From Streptomyces sindenensis (GTDB taxonomy: Bacteria; Actinomycetota; Actinomycetes; Streptomycetales; Streptomycetaceae): a stretch of 51,047 nt of DNA. The stretch's first letter is position 1. Every line of letters starts with the position of its first letter. Shown one piece after another: positions 1-8,007 of the stretch. Made by a program: the position numbers and the translations under genes. The notes under the pieces were generated by a model. It ran no database searches and was not told where the DNA came from. It was given only the letters and a program-made list of their open reading frames with translations. The stretch covers positions 1-51,047 of the forward strand of contig NZ_BMSG01000045.1 of assembly GCF_014649035.1 (NCBI RefSeq), given 5' to 3'.

Positions 1-231
1 CGAAGATCACCGCCGTCGACTACAAGCAGCAGTTGATCAGTTACCCAACACTTTCTGAGGCAGGCGGCCGGCACCCTCACATGATCATCACAGCCGCCGT
101 CCGGGGGAAGCCCCGGGCGGCGCGCCGCGCGGTGCTTGCATCACCCGACACCGAGTGACCGGATTAATAGGATTCGCTCACTTATGGACGGGTCCGCTGC
201 CGGACCACGTCTCCGTCACGGAGGTGATGTC
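1..231. other. Leader region upstream of the NlpC/P60 gene; possible 3' end of a plus-strand gene
   Basis: No complete gene is visible. Frame 3 of the first ~45 bases has G or C at nearly every third codon position, which could be the tail of a plus-strand gene entering from the left, but the bias stops abruptly and no convincing stop follows. A terminator-like hairpin lies at 97-120, which fits an upstream plus-strand gene ending here. I looked for the conserved c-di-AMP (ydaO) riboswitch elements often found ahead of Streptomyces cell-wall hydrolases and did not recognise them. Confidence 0.3.
97..120 (+). terminator. Hairpin, 10-bp stem with GAAG loop
   Basis: CCGTCCGGGG at 97-106 pairs with CCCCGGGCGG at 111-120 with one G-U pair, around a GAAG tetraloop. 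There is no T-run, as is usual for Streptomyces. It probably ends transcription of a gene to the left of the window. Confidence 0.4.
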
Positions 232-1542
232 GTGTCAGGCAGGATTCTGCGCGCGGTCTGCACGACCGTGCTGACCACGGCGCTCACGGTCTCGCCCGCC
301 ATCGTCGCGGCGGCCGAGCCCGGACCCGTGCCGTCGGAGGAGACCGACACGACGGACGCGGAAACGGACGCGGACACGGCGGACGAAGAAGCGGCGGATG
401 CGGCGGACGCGGACGAAGAGGCAGCGGACGCGGCGGAAGCGGACGCAACGGACCAGGACGCGGCGGAGGTCGACGCCGGGACCGCTCTCGCCGCCCCCGA
501 GGCGCCCAGGAGCGTCGCCGCCCTGCTACGCGAACTCCAGACCCGCTACCAGGCGGCGGAGGAGGCGAGCGAGACCTACAACGCCACCGCCGAGAAGCTG
601 AAGCAGCGCACGGCGCAGCTGAAGAAGGTGAACGCGGACCTGGCGAAGGCGCGGGCCGCGCTGGAGGTCAGCCGCGGGGACGCCGGGCGGCTGGCCCGGG
701 AGCAGTACCAGGGGCGTACGGAGTTCTCCGCGTACCTCCGGCTGCTGCTGGCCCACGATCCCCAGCGGGCCCTGGACCAGAGCCACGTCGTGGGGCGGCT
801 CGCGGCGAACCGCGCGGCCACGGTGGACCGGCTCACCGACGCCGCCCGGCGGGCCGACCGGCTGGCGGCCGCCTCCCGCAAGGCGCTGGACCAGCAGAAG
901 AATCTGGCCGCACGGCAGAAGAAGCAGCGCGACGCCGTGAACGGCAAGCTCAGGGAGGTCGAAGGGCTGCTGGCCACGCTCTCCGAGGAGCAGATCGCCC
1001 AGCTCGCCGGTCTCGAACAGCAGGGGGTGGACAAGGCCCAGCGGGAGCTGGTGGCCTCCGGGGCGCTCAGCTCCACCCGGCCGCCCACCCGGCAGGGTGG
1101 CGACGCGGTGGCGTACGCGGTCCGGCAGATCGGCAAGCCGTACGTGTGGGGGGCCGAGGGCCCCGACTCCTTCGACTGCTCCGGGCTCACCTCCCAGGCC
1201 TGGTCGGCGGCGGGCCGGACGATCCCGCGCACCTCGCAGGAGCAGTGGAAGCAGCTCCCGAGGGTGCCGGTCTCCGCGCTGCGCCCCGGCGACCTGGTGA
1301 TCTACTTCCCCAAGGCGACCCATGTGGCGCTGTACATCGGCGACGGCCTGGTGGTGCAGGCGCCCCGCCCCGGCGCGAAGGTCAAGGTGTCACCGCTGGC
1401 GTCGAACCCGCTGCTGGGAGCCGTACGCCCCGACCCCGGCGGCACCCCGCTGTCCACGTACACCCGCCCGGAGCTGCCCGAGGGCGCACGCGACGGCGCG
1501 GACACGGGGTACAGCACGGACGCGGCGCCCGACGCCTCGTAG
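232..1542 (+). CDS. Secreted NlpC/P60 (C40) peptidoglycan endopeptidase
   Basis: This 436-residue exported protein probably cleaves peptide stems of peptidoglycan. The GTG at 232 is chosen because GGAGG at 220-224 sits seven bases before it and a signal peptide follows at once (residues 1-28, ending AAA). An in-frame TTG at 136 would put 32 non-signal-like residues in front. Residues ~30-85 are an extreme Asp/Glu/Ala tract. Residues ~100-270 are a Lys/Gln/Glu-rich coiled coil, the usual partner of the RipA-like family. The C-terminal NlpC/P60 domain (~290-410) has the catalytic Cys316 in DSFDCSGL and His364 in ATHVALYIGDG. The coiled coil may hold the enzyme inactive until a partner binds, as known for RipA-like proteins; that is inference here. 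The gene stands alone, and its stop codon abuts a 7-bp tandem repeat. Confidence 0.9.
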   Translation: MSGRILRAVCTTVLTTALTVSPAIVAAAEPGPVPSEETDTTDAETDADTADEEAADAADADEEAADAAEADATDQDAAEVDAGTALAAPEAPRSVAALLRELQTRYQAAEEASETYNATAEKLKQRTAQLKKVNADLAKARAALEVSRGDAGRLAREQYQGRTEFSAYLRLLLAHDPQRALDQSHVVGRLAANRAATVDRLTDAARRADRLAAASRKALDQQKNLAARQKKQRDAVNGKLREVEGLLATLSEEQIAQLAGLEQQGVDKAQRELVASGALSSTRPPTRQGGDAVAYAVRQIGKPYVWGAEGPDSFDCSGLTSQAWSAAGRTIPRTSQEQWKQLPRVPVSALRPGDLVIYFPKATHVALYIGDGLVVQAPRPGAKVKVSPLASNPLLGAVRPDPGGTPLSTYTRPELPEGARDGADTGYSTDAAPDAS

Positions 1543-1597
1543 GCAGTCGGCAGTCGGCCGTCGGCAGTCGGCAGTCGGCAGTCGGCAGTCGGCAGTC
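1542..1597. repeat. 7-bp tandem repeat GGCAGTC, eight units
   Basis: Eight consecutive heptamers run from the last base of the hydrolase stop codon. Seven are GGCAGTC and the third is GGCCGTC. Seven is not a multiple of three, so the unit count shifts the frame of anything read through it. It lies in the 3' region between the converging hydrolase and monooxygenase genes. Confidence 0.9.
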
Positions 1598-1660
1598 GGC
1601 GGGAACGGATCGGCGGCCGGACCGGCGGTGCGGGTCCGGCCGCCGAAGCGGGTGTGTTCC

Positions 1661-2896
1661 TCAGGCCCCGGCGACCGAGGCCAGGTACGCGTTCGTCTTC
1701 TCGGGCTCGTAGAAGAAGTTCTCGAAGTCCGCCGGGTCGTTGAACCCGTTGGCGAAGCGGTTCGCGACCGGCTGGAGCTGACCGGCGGCGCCGATCAGGT
1801 TCAGCACGTGCTCCGGCGGGACGCCGAGCATGGCGTTGGTCCACTTGGTGACGTGCTGGGCGGTCTCCCAGTAACGGTCGAAGGTGGACTGCATCCACGC
1901 CGCGTCGAACTCCTTGTCGCCGTGCTCGATGATCGAGTCCAGGTAGGAGTTGGCGCACTTGGACGCCGAGTTGGAGCCCTGGCCGGTGATCGGGTCGTTG
2001 GCCACGACGACGTCCGCCACGCCGAGGACCAGGCCGCCGCCGGGCAGCCGCCCGATCGGCTTGCGGACCGTGGGGGCGTAGCGGCCGGCGAGGGTGCCGT
2101 TGGCGTCGGTCAGCTCGACCTTGGTGGCGCGGGCGTACTCCCACGGCGTGAACTTCTCCATCAGCTCCAGGGTCTTGGCCAGGTGCTCGGAGGGGTCCTT
2201 GACACCCTGGAAGGCGTCGAGCGGTCCGCCCGGGATGCCCTCCCAGAAGAGGATGTCGGCGCGGCCGGAGGTGGTGAGCGTCGGCATGACGAACAGCTCC
2301 CCGACGCCCGGCACCAGGTTGCAGCGGACCGCGTCGAACTCCGGGTGCTCCGGGCGCGGGCCCATGCCGTGGACGTAGGCGACGGCCAGCGCGCGCTGCG
2401 GGGCGTCGAACGGGGAACGGGCCGCGTCCCGGCCGAACATGGAGACCAGCTCGCCCTTGCCGGCCGAGACCATCACCAGGTCGTAGGTGCGGGAGAAGTA
2501 GTCGAGGTCGGAGACGGCCGCCCCGTGGATGACGAGCTGTCCGCCGCGCTGGGCGAAGGTCTCCATCCAGCCGGCCATCTTCACGCGCTGGTCGACGGAC
2601 TGGGCGTACCCGTCCAGCTTGCCGACCCAGTCGATGGCGCGGGAGGAGTCGGGGGCGGCGACCGAGACGCCGAGTCCCTCGATCTTCGGGGCCTGGGACT
2701 CCCAGAAGTTCAGCTGGTAGTCCCGCTCGTGCTGGAGCGCGGTGTGGAACATGCACTGCGTCGACATGACCCGCCCGGAGCGGATCTCGTCGGCGGTCCG
2801 GTTGGACATCAGGGTGACTTCGTAGCCTCTGGACTGCAGCCCCAGGGCCAGCTGGAGCCCGGACTGACCGGCTCCGACTATGAGTATCTTCCGCAT
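1661..2896 (-). CDS. Styrene/indole monooxygenase-like FAD protein
   Basis: This 411-residue group E-type flavoprotein monooxygenase resembles the StyA/IndA family, which epoxidises aryl alkenes or indole using reduced FAD from a separate reductase. The N-terminus carries the Rossmann dinucleotide motif GAGQSG at residues 8-13. A GQGSNSASK segment in the C-terminal half matches the FAD-contacting region of this family, and the length is typical. The ATG has GGAG eight bases upstream. It lies 38 bases after cvnD on the same strand, so it is probably the last gene of the conservon operon, a place often taken by a cytochrome P450 in other conservons (known). No StyB-like flavin reductase is visible in the window, so the electron donor must come from elsewhere. 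Substrate unknown. Confidence 0.85.
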   Translation of the reverse strand: MRKILIVGAGQSGLQLALGLQSRGYEVTLMSNRTADEIRSGRVMSTQCMFHTALQHERDYQLNFWESQAPKIEGLGVSVAAPDSSRAIDWVGKLDGYAQSVDQRVKMAGWMETFAQRGGQLVIHGAAVSDLDYFSRTYDLVMVSAGKGELVSMFGRDAARSPFDAPQRALAVAYVHGMGPRPEHPEFDAVRCNLVPGVGELFVMPTLTTSGRADILFWEGIPGGPLDAFQGVKDPSEHLAKTLELMEKFTPWEYARATKVELTDANGTLAGRYAPTVRKPIGRLPGGGLVLGVADVVVANDPITGQGSNSASKCANSYLDSIIEHGDKEFDAAWMQSTFDRYWETAQHVTKWTNAMLGVPPEHVLNLIGAAGQLQPVANRFANGFNDPADFENFFYEPEKTNAYLASVAGA

Positions 2897-2934
2897 CGCG
2901 GCTCTCCGTGCTCCGTCGTTTCTGATTCGAGGCG

Positions 2935-3609
2935 TCAGGCGGGTGTGACGTCGAGAGCATGGCCCACGAGGGCCAGCAGTGACTCGACGACGGTGATCCT
3001 GTTACGCGCGTCCATGATCACTATCGGCACCTGCGGCGGTACGGTCAGGGCCTCCCTGACGTCCTCCGCCTCGTAACCGGGCGTCCCCTCGAAGTGGTTG
3101 ACCGCCACGATGTAGGGAAGGCCGCAGCTCTCGAAGTAGTCGAGCGCCGGGAAGCAGTCCTCCAGACGCCGGGTGTCGGCGAGGACGACCGCGCCGATCG
3201 CCCCGCGCACCAGGTCGTCCCACATGAACCAGAAGCGCTGCTGGCCCGGGGTGCCGAAGACGTACAGAACGAGGTCGTCGTCGAGGGTGAGACGGCCGAA
3301 GTCCATGGCCACCGTCGTGGTGGTCTTGTCGGGCGTCGCGGAGAGGTCGTCGGTCTCCTCGCTGGCCTGGGTCATCAGCGCTTCGGTCTGGAGCGGTGTG
3401 ATCTCGGAGACCGAGCCGACGAACGTCGTCTTGCCGACGCCGAATCCGCCCGCCACCACGATCTTGGTGGCGGTGGGGGCGCGGGTGTGGTCGAGCTGCC
3501 AGGCCTGGAGGGCTTCCTCCGGCTGTTCCCGGGGCTGCGAGGGCCGGTCGTCCCGGGACCCCGGCTGGCGCGGGGCGAAGAGCGGCGCCTCAGAGACGGC
3601 GGAGTCCAT
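2935..3609 (-). CDS. cvnD: Conservon GTP-binding protein CvnD
   Basis: A small Ras-like GTP/ATP-binding protein of 224 residues and the output GTPase of a Streptomyces conservon, which known work describes as a membrane complex resembling a eukaryotic G-protein receptor system. The P-loop GGFGVGKTT covers residues 54-62. The switch-II-like FGTPGQQRF follows, and VNHFEG stands where Ras proteins have NKxD, as is usual in this family. The first ~45 residues are polar and probably disordered. Its ATG lies inside the end of cvnC, a 20-base overlap, so translation is likely coupled. Confidence 0.93.
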   Translation of the reverse strand: MDSAVSEAPLFAPRQPGSRDDRPSQPREQPEEALQAWQLDHTRAPTATKIVVAGGFGVGKTTFVGSVSEITPLQTEALMTQASEETDDLSATPDKTTTTVAMDFGRLTLDDDLVLYVFGTPGQQRFWFMWDDLVRGAIGAVVLADTRRLEDCFPALDYFESCGLPYIVAVNHFEGTPGYEAEDVREALTVPPQVPIVIMDARNRITVVESLLALVGHALDVTPA

Positions 3610-4006
3610 TGAGCACCCTTTCGAGCAGTGCGCGGTCGGGCTGGCCGGTGCCGTGACCGGTTCCGTACACGCGGATCTTTCCTTGGTCGGCCAGGTCGCT
3701 GAGCAGCACCCGGACGACTCCGAGCGGCATCTTGAGCAGGGCCGAGATCTCCGCGACCGTACGCATGCGGCGGCAGATTTCGACGATGGCCTGGAGCTCC
3801 GGCATGACCCGCGACGCGAGGTTGCCGTTGGTGAGTTCGCGGCGCTCCTCGGGTGCTTCGAGGGCGGCGACGAACGTCTCGACCAGCAGGACGTGCCCGA
3901 ACCGGGTGCGGCCGCCGGTGAGGGAGTACGGGCGGACCCGGGCGGGTCGCTTGTCGGCCCCGCGGACGGGGAGCCGGGGCGCGGGTTCCGCTGCGGCGGT
4001 GGTCAC
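3590..4006 (-). CDS. cvnC: Conservon DUF742 protein CvnC
   Basis: A 138-residue DUF742 protein. The reading frame stays open far upstream, but the GTG at 4006 is chosen because it overlaps the cvnB stop as GTGA and gives the usual family length. The N-terminal ~35 residues include the typical VRPYSLTGGRT segment, followed by a winged-helix-like fold (VAEISALLKMPLGVVRVLLSDLADQG, described in parts). This family bridges the sensor kinase and the GTPase in conservons (known in outline). It overlaps cvnD by 20 bases at its 3' end. Confidence 0.92.
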   Translation of the reverse strand: MTTAAAEPAPRLPVRGADKRPARVRPYSLTGGRTRFGHVLLVETFVAALEAPEERRELTNGNLASRVMPELQAIVEICRRMRTVAEISALLKMPLGVVRVLLSDLADQGKIRVYGTGHGTGQPDRALLERVLNGLRRL

Positions 4007-4482
4007 AGGGCGCTCTCCATCGATTTGCGCAGCTCGCTGCGGAGTTCGGGGGTGAGGACGTGTCCGGCCCGGCCGACGAAGAGGGCCATGTGGTACGCGA
4101 CGACGCTCATGTCGCAGTCCGGGGTGGCGTGGACGCCGAGGAGGGAACCGTCGCTGATCGACATGACGAAGACGCTGCCCTCGTCCATGGCGACCATCGT
4201 CTGTTTCACACCGCCGCCGTCCATCAGCTTCGCGGCTCCGACGGTCAGCGAACCGATGCCGGAGACGATCGTGGCCAGGTCGGCGCTGGATCTCTTGGGG
4301 CCGTCCGACGGTCCGGCGGCCTTCGTCTCGTGATGGCCGGGGTCGGAGGAGAGCAGCATCAGACCGTCGGACGAGACGACGGTGACCGAGTGGACCCCTG
4401 GCACCTCCTCCACGAGATTGCTCAGCAACCAGTGAAGGTTCCGGGCCTCGGTACTCAGCCCGAATGTGCTGGGCGCAGTCAA
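4003..4482 (-). CDS. cvnB: Conservon roadblock/LC7 protein CvnB
   Basis: A 159-residue roadblock/LC7-fold protein. Such proteins form dimers that act as partners or exchange factors for small GTPases, here presumably CvnD. The start is a TTG overlapping the cvnA stop as TTGA, with a clear AGGAGG seven bases upstream. Family features include LHWLLSNLVEEVPGVHSV near the start, the VSSDGLMLLSS strand, and the MDEGSVFVMSISDGSLLGV core. The glycine-rich MDGGGVKQ loop is also typical. Coupled translation with cvnA and cvnC fits a stoichiometric complex. Confidence 0.93.
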   Translation of the reverse strand: MTAPSTFGLSTEARNLHWLLSNLVEEVPGVHSVTVVSSDGLMLLSSDPGHHETKAAGPSDGPKRSSADLATIVSGIGSLTVGAAKLMDGGGVKQTMVAMDEGSVFVMSISDGSLLGVHATPDCDMSVVAYHMALFVGRAGHVLTPELRSELRKSMESAL

Positions 4483-7400
4483 CTGCGTGCCTCCTCGACT
4501 GTGTCCCCCGTCTCTTCGTTCCCTGTGTCCTGTGCGGCGCTTGTGACGTGTGCGGTGGTGCTCTGGTGCCCGGTACGCCCTGTGGGTACGCCCCCGGGTC
4601 CGGCGACGGCGATGCCGCCGGTCTCGGCGATCTCCGCCTCGACGTCGCGCCGGCCCTCCTTGGCGGCCTGGTGGAAGCTGCCGAGCCGGCGGCGCAGGGC
4701 GTCCCGGTCGAGGCTGCCGGCGCGGCCGGGGGCGGAGGCCGAGCCGTCCGGCCGGACCACCTTCGGGGTGCGCTTGGGCAGTCCCTTGTCGGTGACACGG
4801 CCGGCCTCGGGGCGGCGCGGGCCGGGAACGGTCTCGGCGGGGGCGGCGGTCGGCTCGGCTGTCCCGGGCGCTCCGGGCGCTCCGGCCGCCTCGGCGTGGG
4901 GCGCGGGGCGGAACGCCGGCCCGTCCGGGTCCTGGTCGCCGGGTCCGGTCTCGGCCGGGCGTTCGTGGCGGTCGGGGCCGATGGCGTACGGGTCGGCGGT
5001 CGGTGCGGCCTCTGCCGCCGGGGCTGCGGGCGGCTTCGGCAGCCGGACCTGGAGCGTGATCTCGGAGTCGGTCTCGACGGCGGTCCCGACGCCGGTCTCG
5101 ACGTCGGCTTCCGCATCCGAGTCCGCGCCCGATCCCGCGTCCTTCCCGGCTGCGGACTCGGCTTCCGTGACCGGCTGCTGGGCGTCCTGCGCCTGCTCCC
5201 CCGGCGGTACGTCAGCGGCTTCCCGGCTCTCGTCGGCGTTCTCGGAGGCGGCGTTCTCGCGGATCGTCCGCTCGGCGGCGGCGATCATCGGGTCGGCGTC
5301 GGCCGGGCCGGGCTCGGCGTCCGCCAGCGTCGCGGCTGTGTCCTCCGCGTCGACGGCCGAGTCGGACGGCGCGGCCGACTCGGACGGCGCGGCCGACTCG
5401 GACGGCGCGGCCGACTGCGGCGAACGGCTGGGCAGGGCGTTGGAGTTGGCCTCCGCCACCGAGCCCGGCAGGTTGAGCGTGGGCGCCTCACCGGGCAGTT
5501 GCACGGCGGGCGGGGTGGCGGCGGGCAGCGTCTTGGGCAGCAGGGCCTGCGGCAGGACGACGACGGCCGTCACTCCACTCCCCTTCTGCTCACGCAACTG
5601 GACCCGCACCCCGTGCCGGGCGGCCAGCAGCGACGTCACCTGGAGACCGAGGCCGGCGCCGTCGGCATTCTGCTCACCGACCTCGAACGAGGCCGGGTCC
5701 GCCAGCCTGGCATTCAGCTCGTCCATCCGGACGGTCGACATGCCGATGCCCTCGTCCGACACGGAGAGCATCACCTCGCCGCTCTCCAGCAGCCAGCCGG
5801 ACAGCTCGACATGGGAGTCCGGCGGGGAGAAGGAGGTGGCGTTCTCCAGGAGTTCGGCCAGCAGATGGCTGAGGTCGTCGGCGGCGAACCCGGCGATCTG
5901 GGCGTGCGGCGGCAGGGACTGGATGGTGACGCGCTCGTACCGCTCGATCTCGCTGACGGCGGCGCGCGCCACGTCCACCAGCGGGATCGGCCCGGCGTGG
6001 CCGTGGCCGTGCTCGGCACCCGCGAGGACGAGCATGTTCTCGCTGTGGCGGCGCATGACCGTGGCCATGTGGTCGAGCTTGAAGAGCGTGGCCAGGCGCT
6101 CCGGGTCCTGCTCCCGCTCCTCCAGTCCCTCGATGACGCCGAGCTGCCGCTCGACCAGGCCGAGGGTGCGCAGCGAGAGGTTGACGAAGGTGTGGTGGAC
6201 CGTGTTCTTCAGCTGTCCCAGCTGGGTGGTCAGCTCGGCGGTCCGCTCCTGGAGTTCGGTCCGCTGCCCGGCCAGGGCTTCCCGGCTCTTGATCAGGCCG
6301 GACCGTTCGGCGGTGAGGCTCTCGACGCGTCCGCCGAGGTCCTGGTGGAGCTCGGTGAGCCGGCCGTGGAGGGCGTTCATCGACCGGACGACCTGGGCGA
6401 ACTCGTCGTTGCGGCCGGTGTAGCGGACCGGTTCGGCGCTCGAAGGGTCCTCGGCCAGGCGCGCGGCACCGATCCGCAGGACGGCGAGCGGCTGGGTGAG
6501 GGTGCGGGCGACGGCGGTGGAGACGCCGACGGCGAGCAGGAAGCAGCCGCCGAGCAGGGCGATGGCCAGTTCGAGGGCGGTGACGTCGTCGTCGCGCAGC
6601 CCCTCCAGGTGCCGGACCTGGCCGGTGGTCAGGGCGGACTCGACGCTGCGCATCCGGTCGACCCGGGCGGAGAGCGCGGCCTCCAGCTTCTGCGGGCTGA
6701 CCCCGCGCTCCGCCTCCGACAGCTCTGGGCGGTCGGTGAGGCGGGTGAGGTACTTCTCCGCGTCGTTGACCTCGGGGCCGGTGACGGTGGCGGAGAGCTT
6801 GTCACGGGCCTCCGGGTCCGCCGCCTGGTCGAAGTCGGCGAGCGCGGCCAGCTCCCGTACCCGGGCCTGCTGGGCGGCGGCGCTCAGCGCGTCGCGGTCG
6901 CGGTCGGCGCGGGTGGCGCCCTCGTCCTGGGTCTGCACGGGCAGCCCGGTGAAGGGGTCGGTCTGCGGGGCCGTCGGCTCGGGGCTCGGCACGGCGAGCG
7001 CGGCGAGGAGGAGCCCGCGGGTGGCGGAGGCCTGTTCGGAGGCGCCGCCGAGGGTGAGCGGGGCCCGGGTGGCGTCGGCGGCGCGCGGCGGGGTCTTCTC
7101 CGCCAGTTCGGCGGCGATGCCGTGCAGCTTGGCGATGAGGTCGGAGTACGCCCGGTGCGCCTCCAGGGCGGAGCCCTTGCCGGTCAGCGCGGTACGGCGG
7201 AGGGAGGCGACCGTCGAGAGGTCCCGGCGGAGGGCCGCGGAGGCCGCCTCGTGGATCTCGTCGATCTGCTGGTCGACCCGGGTGGTGCGGGCGGCGCGGT
7301 TCTTCGCGCCCTCGTCGCCGTCGCCCTCCTCGGCCCGGCCGGCGGCGATGTACGCGGTGACGGCGTCACGCTCGTCGGCGAGGGAGTGCCCGAGGGTGAC

Positions 7401-7670
7401 CGCCTGCTGGTTCAGCTCGGCGAGGGTGACCAGCCGCTGGGACTCGGTGAGGTCGGCGGAGGCGCCGAGCACGGCGGGGGTGCCCGCCGCCACGACGATG
7501 ACGCCGACGACCGCGACCCCGGCGACCAGTCGGCTGCGCACCCGCACGGTCCGCTTGTCCGCACCGGACGCACCGGGTGCCGGAGGCGTCGCCCCGGAAC
7601 CGTCGCGCGTCGTGCCCTTGCTCCGCGGCCGCTTCTTCTGCACCGGTGCTCGCAATCTTGACTCGTCCAC
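4479..7670 (-). CDS. cvnA: Conservon sensor histidine kinase CvnA (nitrate/nitrite-sensor type)
   Basis: A 1063-residue membrane sensor kinase. A basic N-tail precedes a first membrane segment at ~45-70 (LVAGVAVVGVIVVAA). A ~310-residue helical extracytoplasmic region of the NIT-sensor type follows, then a second membrane segment (LELAIALLGGCFLLAVGV) and a HAMP linker. Next come a coiled coil, a family-type phospho-acceptor region with HMATVMRRHSENML, and a HATPase domain with N-box LLENATSFSPP and G-boxes DEGIGM and GAGLGL. The C-terminal ~350 residues are low-complexity, rich in Ala, Pro, Glu and Asp, and include a perfect 18-bp DNA repeat. The GTG at 7670 is uncertain; its ribosome site is weak. 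First gene of the conservon operon. Confidence 0.9.
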   Translation of the reverse strand: MDESRLRAPVQKKRPRSKGTTRDGSGATPPAPGASGADKRTVRVRSRLVAGVAVVGVIVVAAGTPAVLGASADLTESQRLVTLAELNQQAVTLGHSLADERDAVTAYIAAGRAEEGDGDEGAKNRAARTTRVDQQIDEIHEAASAALRRDLSTVASLRRTALTGKGSALEAHRAYSDLIAKLHGIAAELAEKTPPRAADATRAPLTLGGASEQASATRGLLLAALAVPSPEPTAPQTDPFTGLPVQTQDEGATRADRDRDALSAAAQQARVRELAALADFDQAADPEARDKLSATVTGPEVNDAEKYLTRLTDRPELSEAERGVSPQKLEAALSARVDRMRSVESALTTGQVRHLEGLRDDDVTALELAIALLGGCFLLAVGVSTAVARTLTQPLAVLRIGAARLAEDPSSAEPVRYTGRNDEFAQVVRSMNALHGRLTELHQDLGGRVESLTAERSGLIKSREALAGQRTELQERTAELTTQLGQLKNTVHHTFVNLSLRTLGLVERQLGVIEGLEEREQDPERLATLFKLDHMATVMRRHSENMLVLAGAEHGHGHAGPIPLVDVARAAVSEIERYERVTIQSLPPHAQIAGFAADDLSHLLAELLENATSFSPPDSHVELSGWLLESGEVMLSVSDEGIGMSTVRMDELNARLADPASFEVGEQNADGAGLGLQVTSLLAARHGVRVQLREQKGSGVTAVVVLPQALLPKTLPAATPPAVQLPGEAPTLNLPGSVAEANSNALPSRSPQSAAPSESAAPSESAAPSDSAVDAEDTAATLADAEPGPADADPMIAAAERTIRENAASENADESREAADVPPGEQAQDAQQPVTEAESAAGKDAGSGADSDAEADVETGVGTAVETDSEITLQVRLPKPPAAPAAEAAPTADPYAIGPDRHERPAETGPGDQDPDGPAFRPAPHAEAAGAPGAPGTAEPTAAPAETVPGPRRPEAGRVTDKGLPKRTPKVVRPDGSASAPGRAGSLDRDALRRRLGSFHQAAKEGRRDVEAEIAETGGIAVAGPGGVPTGRTGHQSTTAHVTSAAQDTGNEETGDTVEEARS
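5359..5412. repeat. 18-bp tandem repeat inside cvnA, three units
   Basis: Three adjacent 18-base units of the form GACTCGGACGGCGCGGCC (the first has GAG for GAC) encode PSESAA/PSDSAA repeats in the disordered CvnA tail. The unit is a multiple of three, so copy number can change without breaking the frame. Confidence 0.85.
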
Positions 7671-8007
7671 CCTTGAAGCAGAGGTGACGCACGGTCACAT
7701 GGAAGGGCGCCCCGCTCCTGGTACGGCTTCCGACCATTCCAGCGCTTGTGAGAGGGGGGCGCGCATCAACCGCTCCGCCACTCGAAGGAGTGAACATCAC
7801 TCCGGAGTTGGCGAACAAGTCTCCCCCGCCGCAGCCCTGACCATGCGTGGACCACGGGGTGGAACTTCCGCTCCGCCTTTGGCAGGATGCCCGCCCGCAC
7901 GCTTCCCGGAGCCCCTCCCTCCGGCGGGTACGCCCGCGTTGACCTGCTGGTACAGGCCATCTTCGGCCGCGTGGGGGGATGGTGAAGGGCTCGTGCAGAC
8001 TGGCGGT
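7671..8007. promoter_or_regulatory. Divergent promoter region between cvnA and the PP2C-like gene
   Basis: About 340 bases without a gene, read outward in both directions. Visible structure: a small hairpin CACTC-GAAG-GAGTG at 7779-7792 and a perfect 10-bp palindrome ACTCCGGAGT at 7799-7808. These could be operator sites for the conservon promoter. I could not place convincing -35/-10 pairs. Confidence 0.35.

Noticed and set aside
1..231. c-di-AMP (ydaO) riboswitch ahead of the NlpC/P60 gene
   Set aside because: Expected from other Streptomyces wall hydrolases, but I could not find the conserved sequence elements here.
1542..1597. Possible CRISPR or iteron (origin) array
   Set aside because: Heptamers without spacers, and no rep or cas gene nearby.
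4464..7661. Long plus-strand open frame of 1065 codons opposite cvnA
   Set aside because: A GC-bias shadow of cvnA; no domain is visible and cvnA on the other strand has full kinase motifs.
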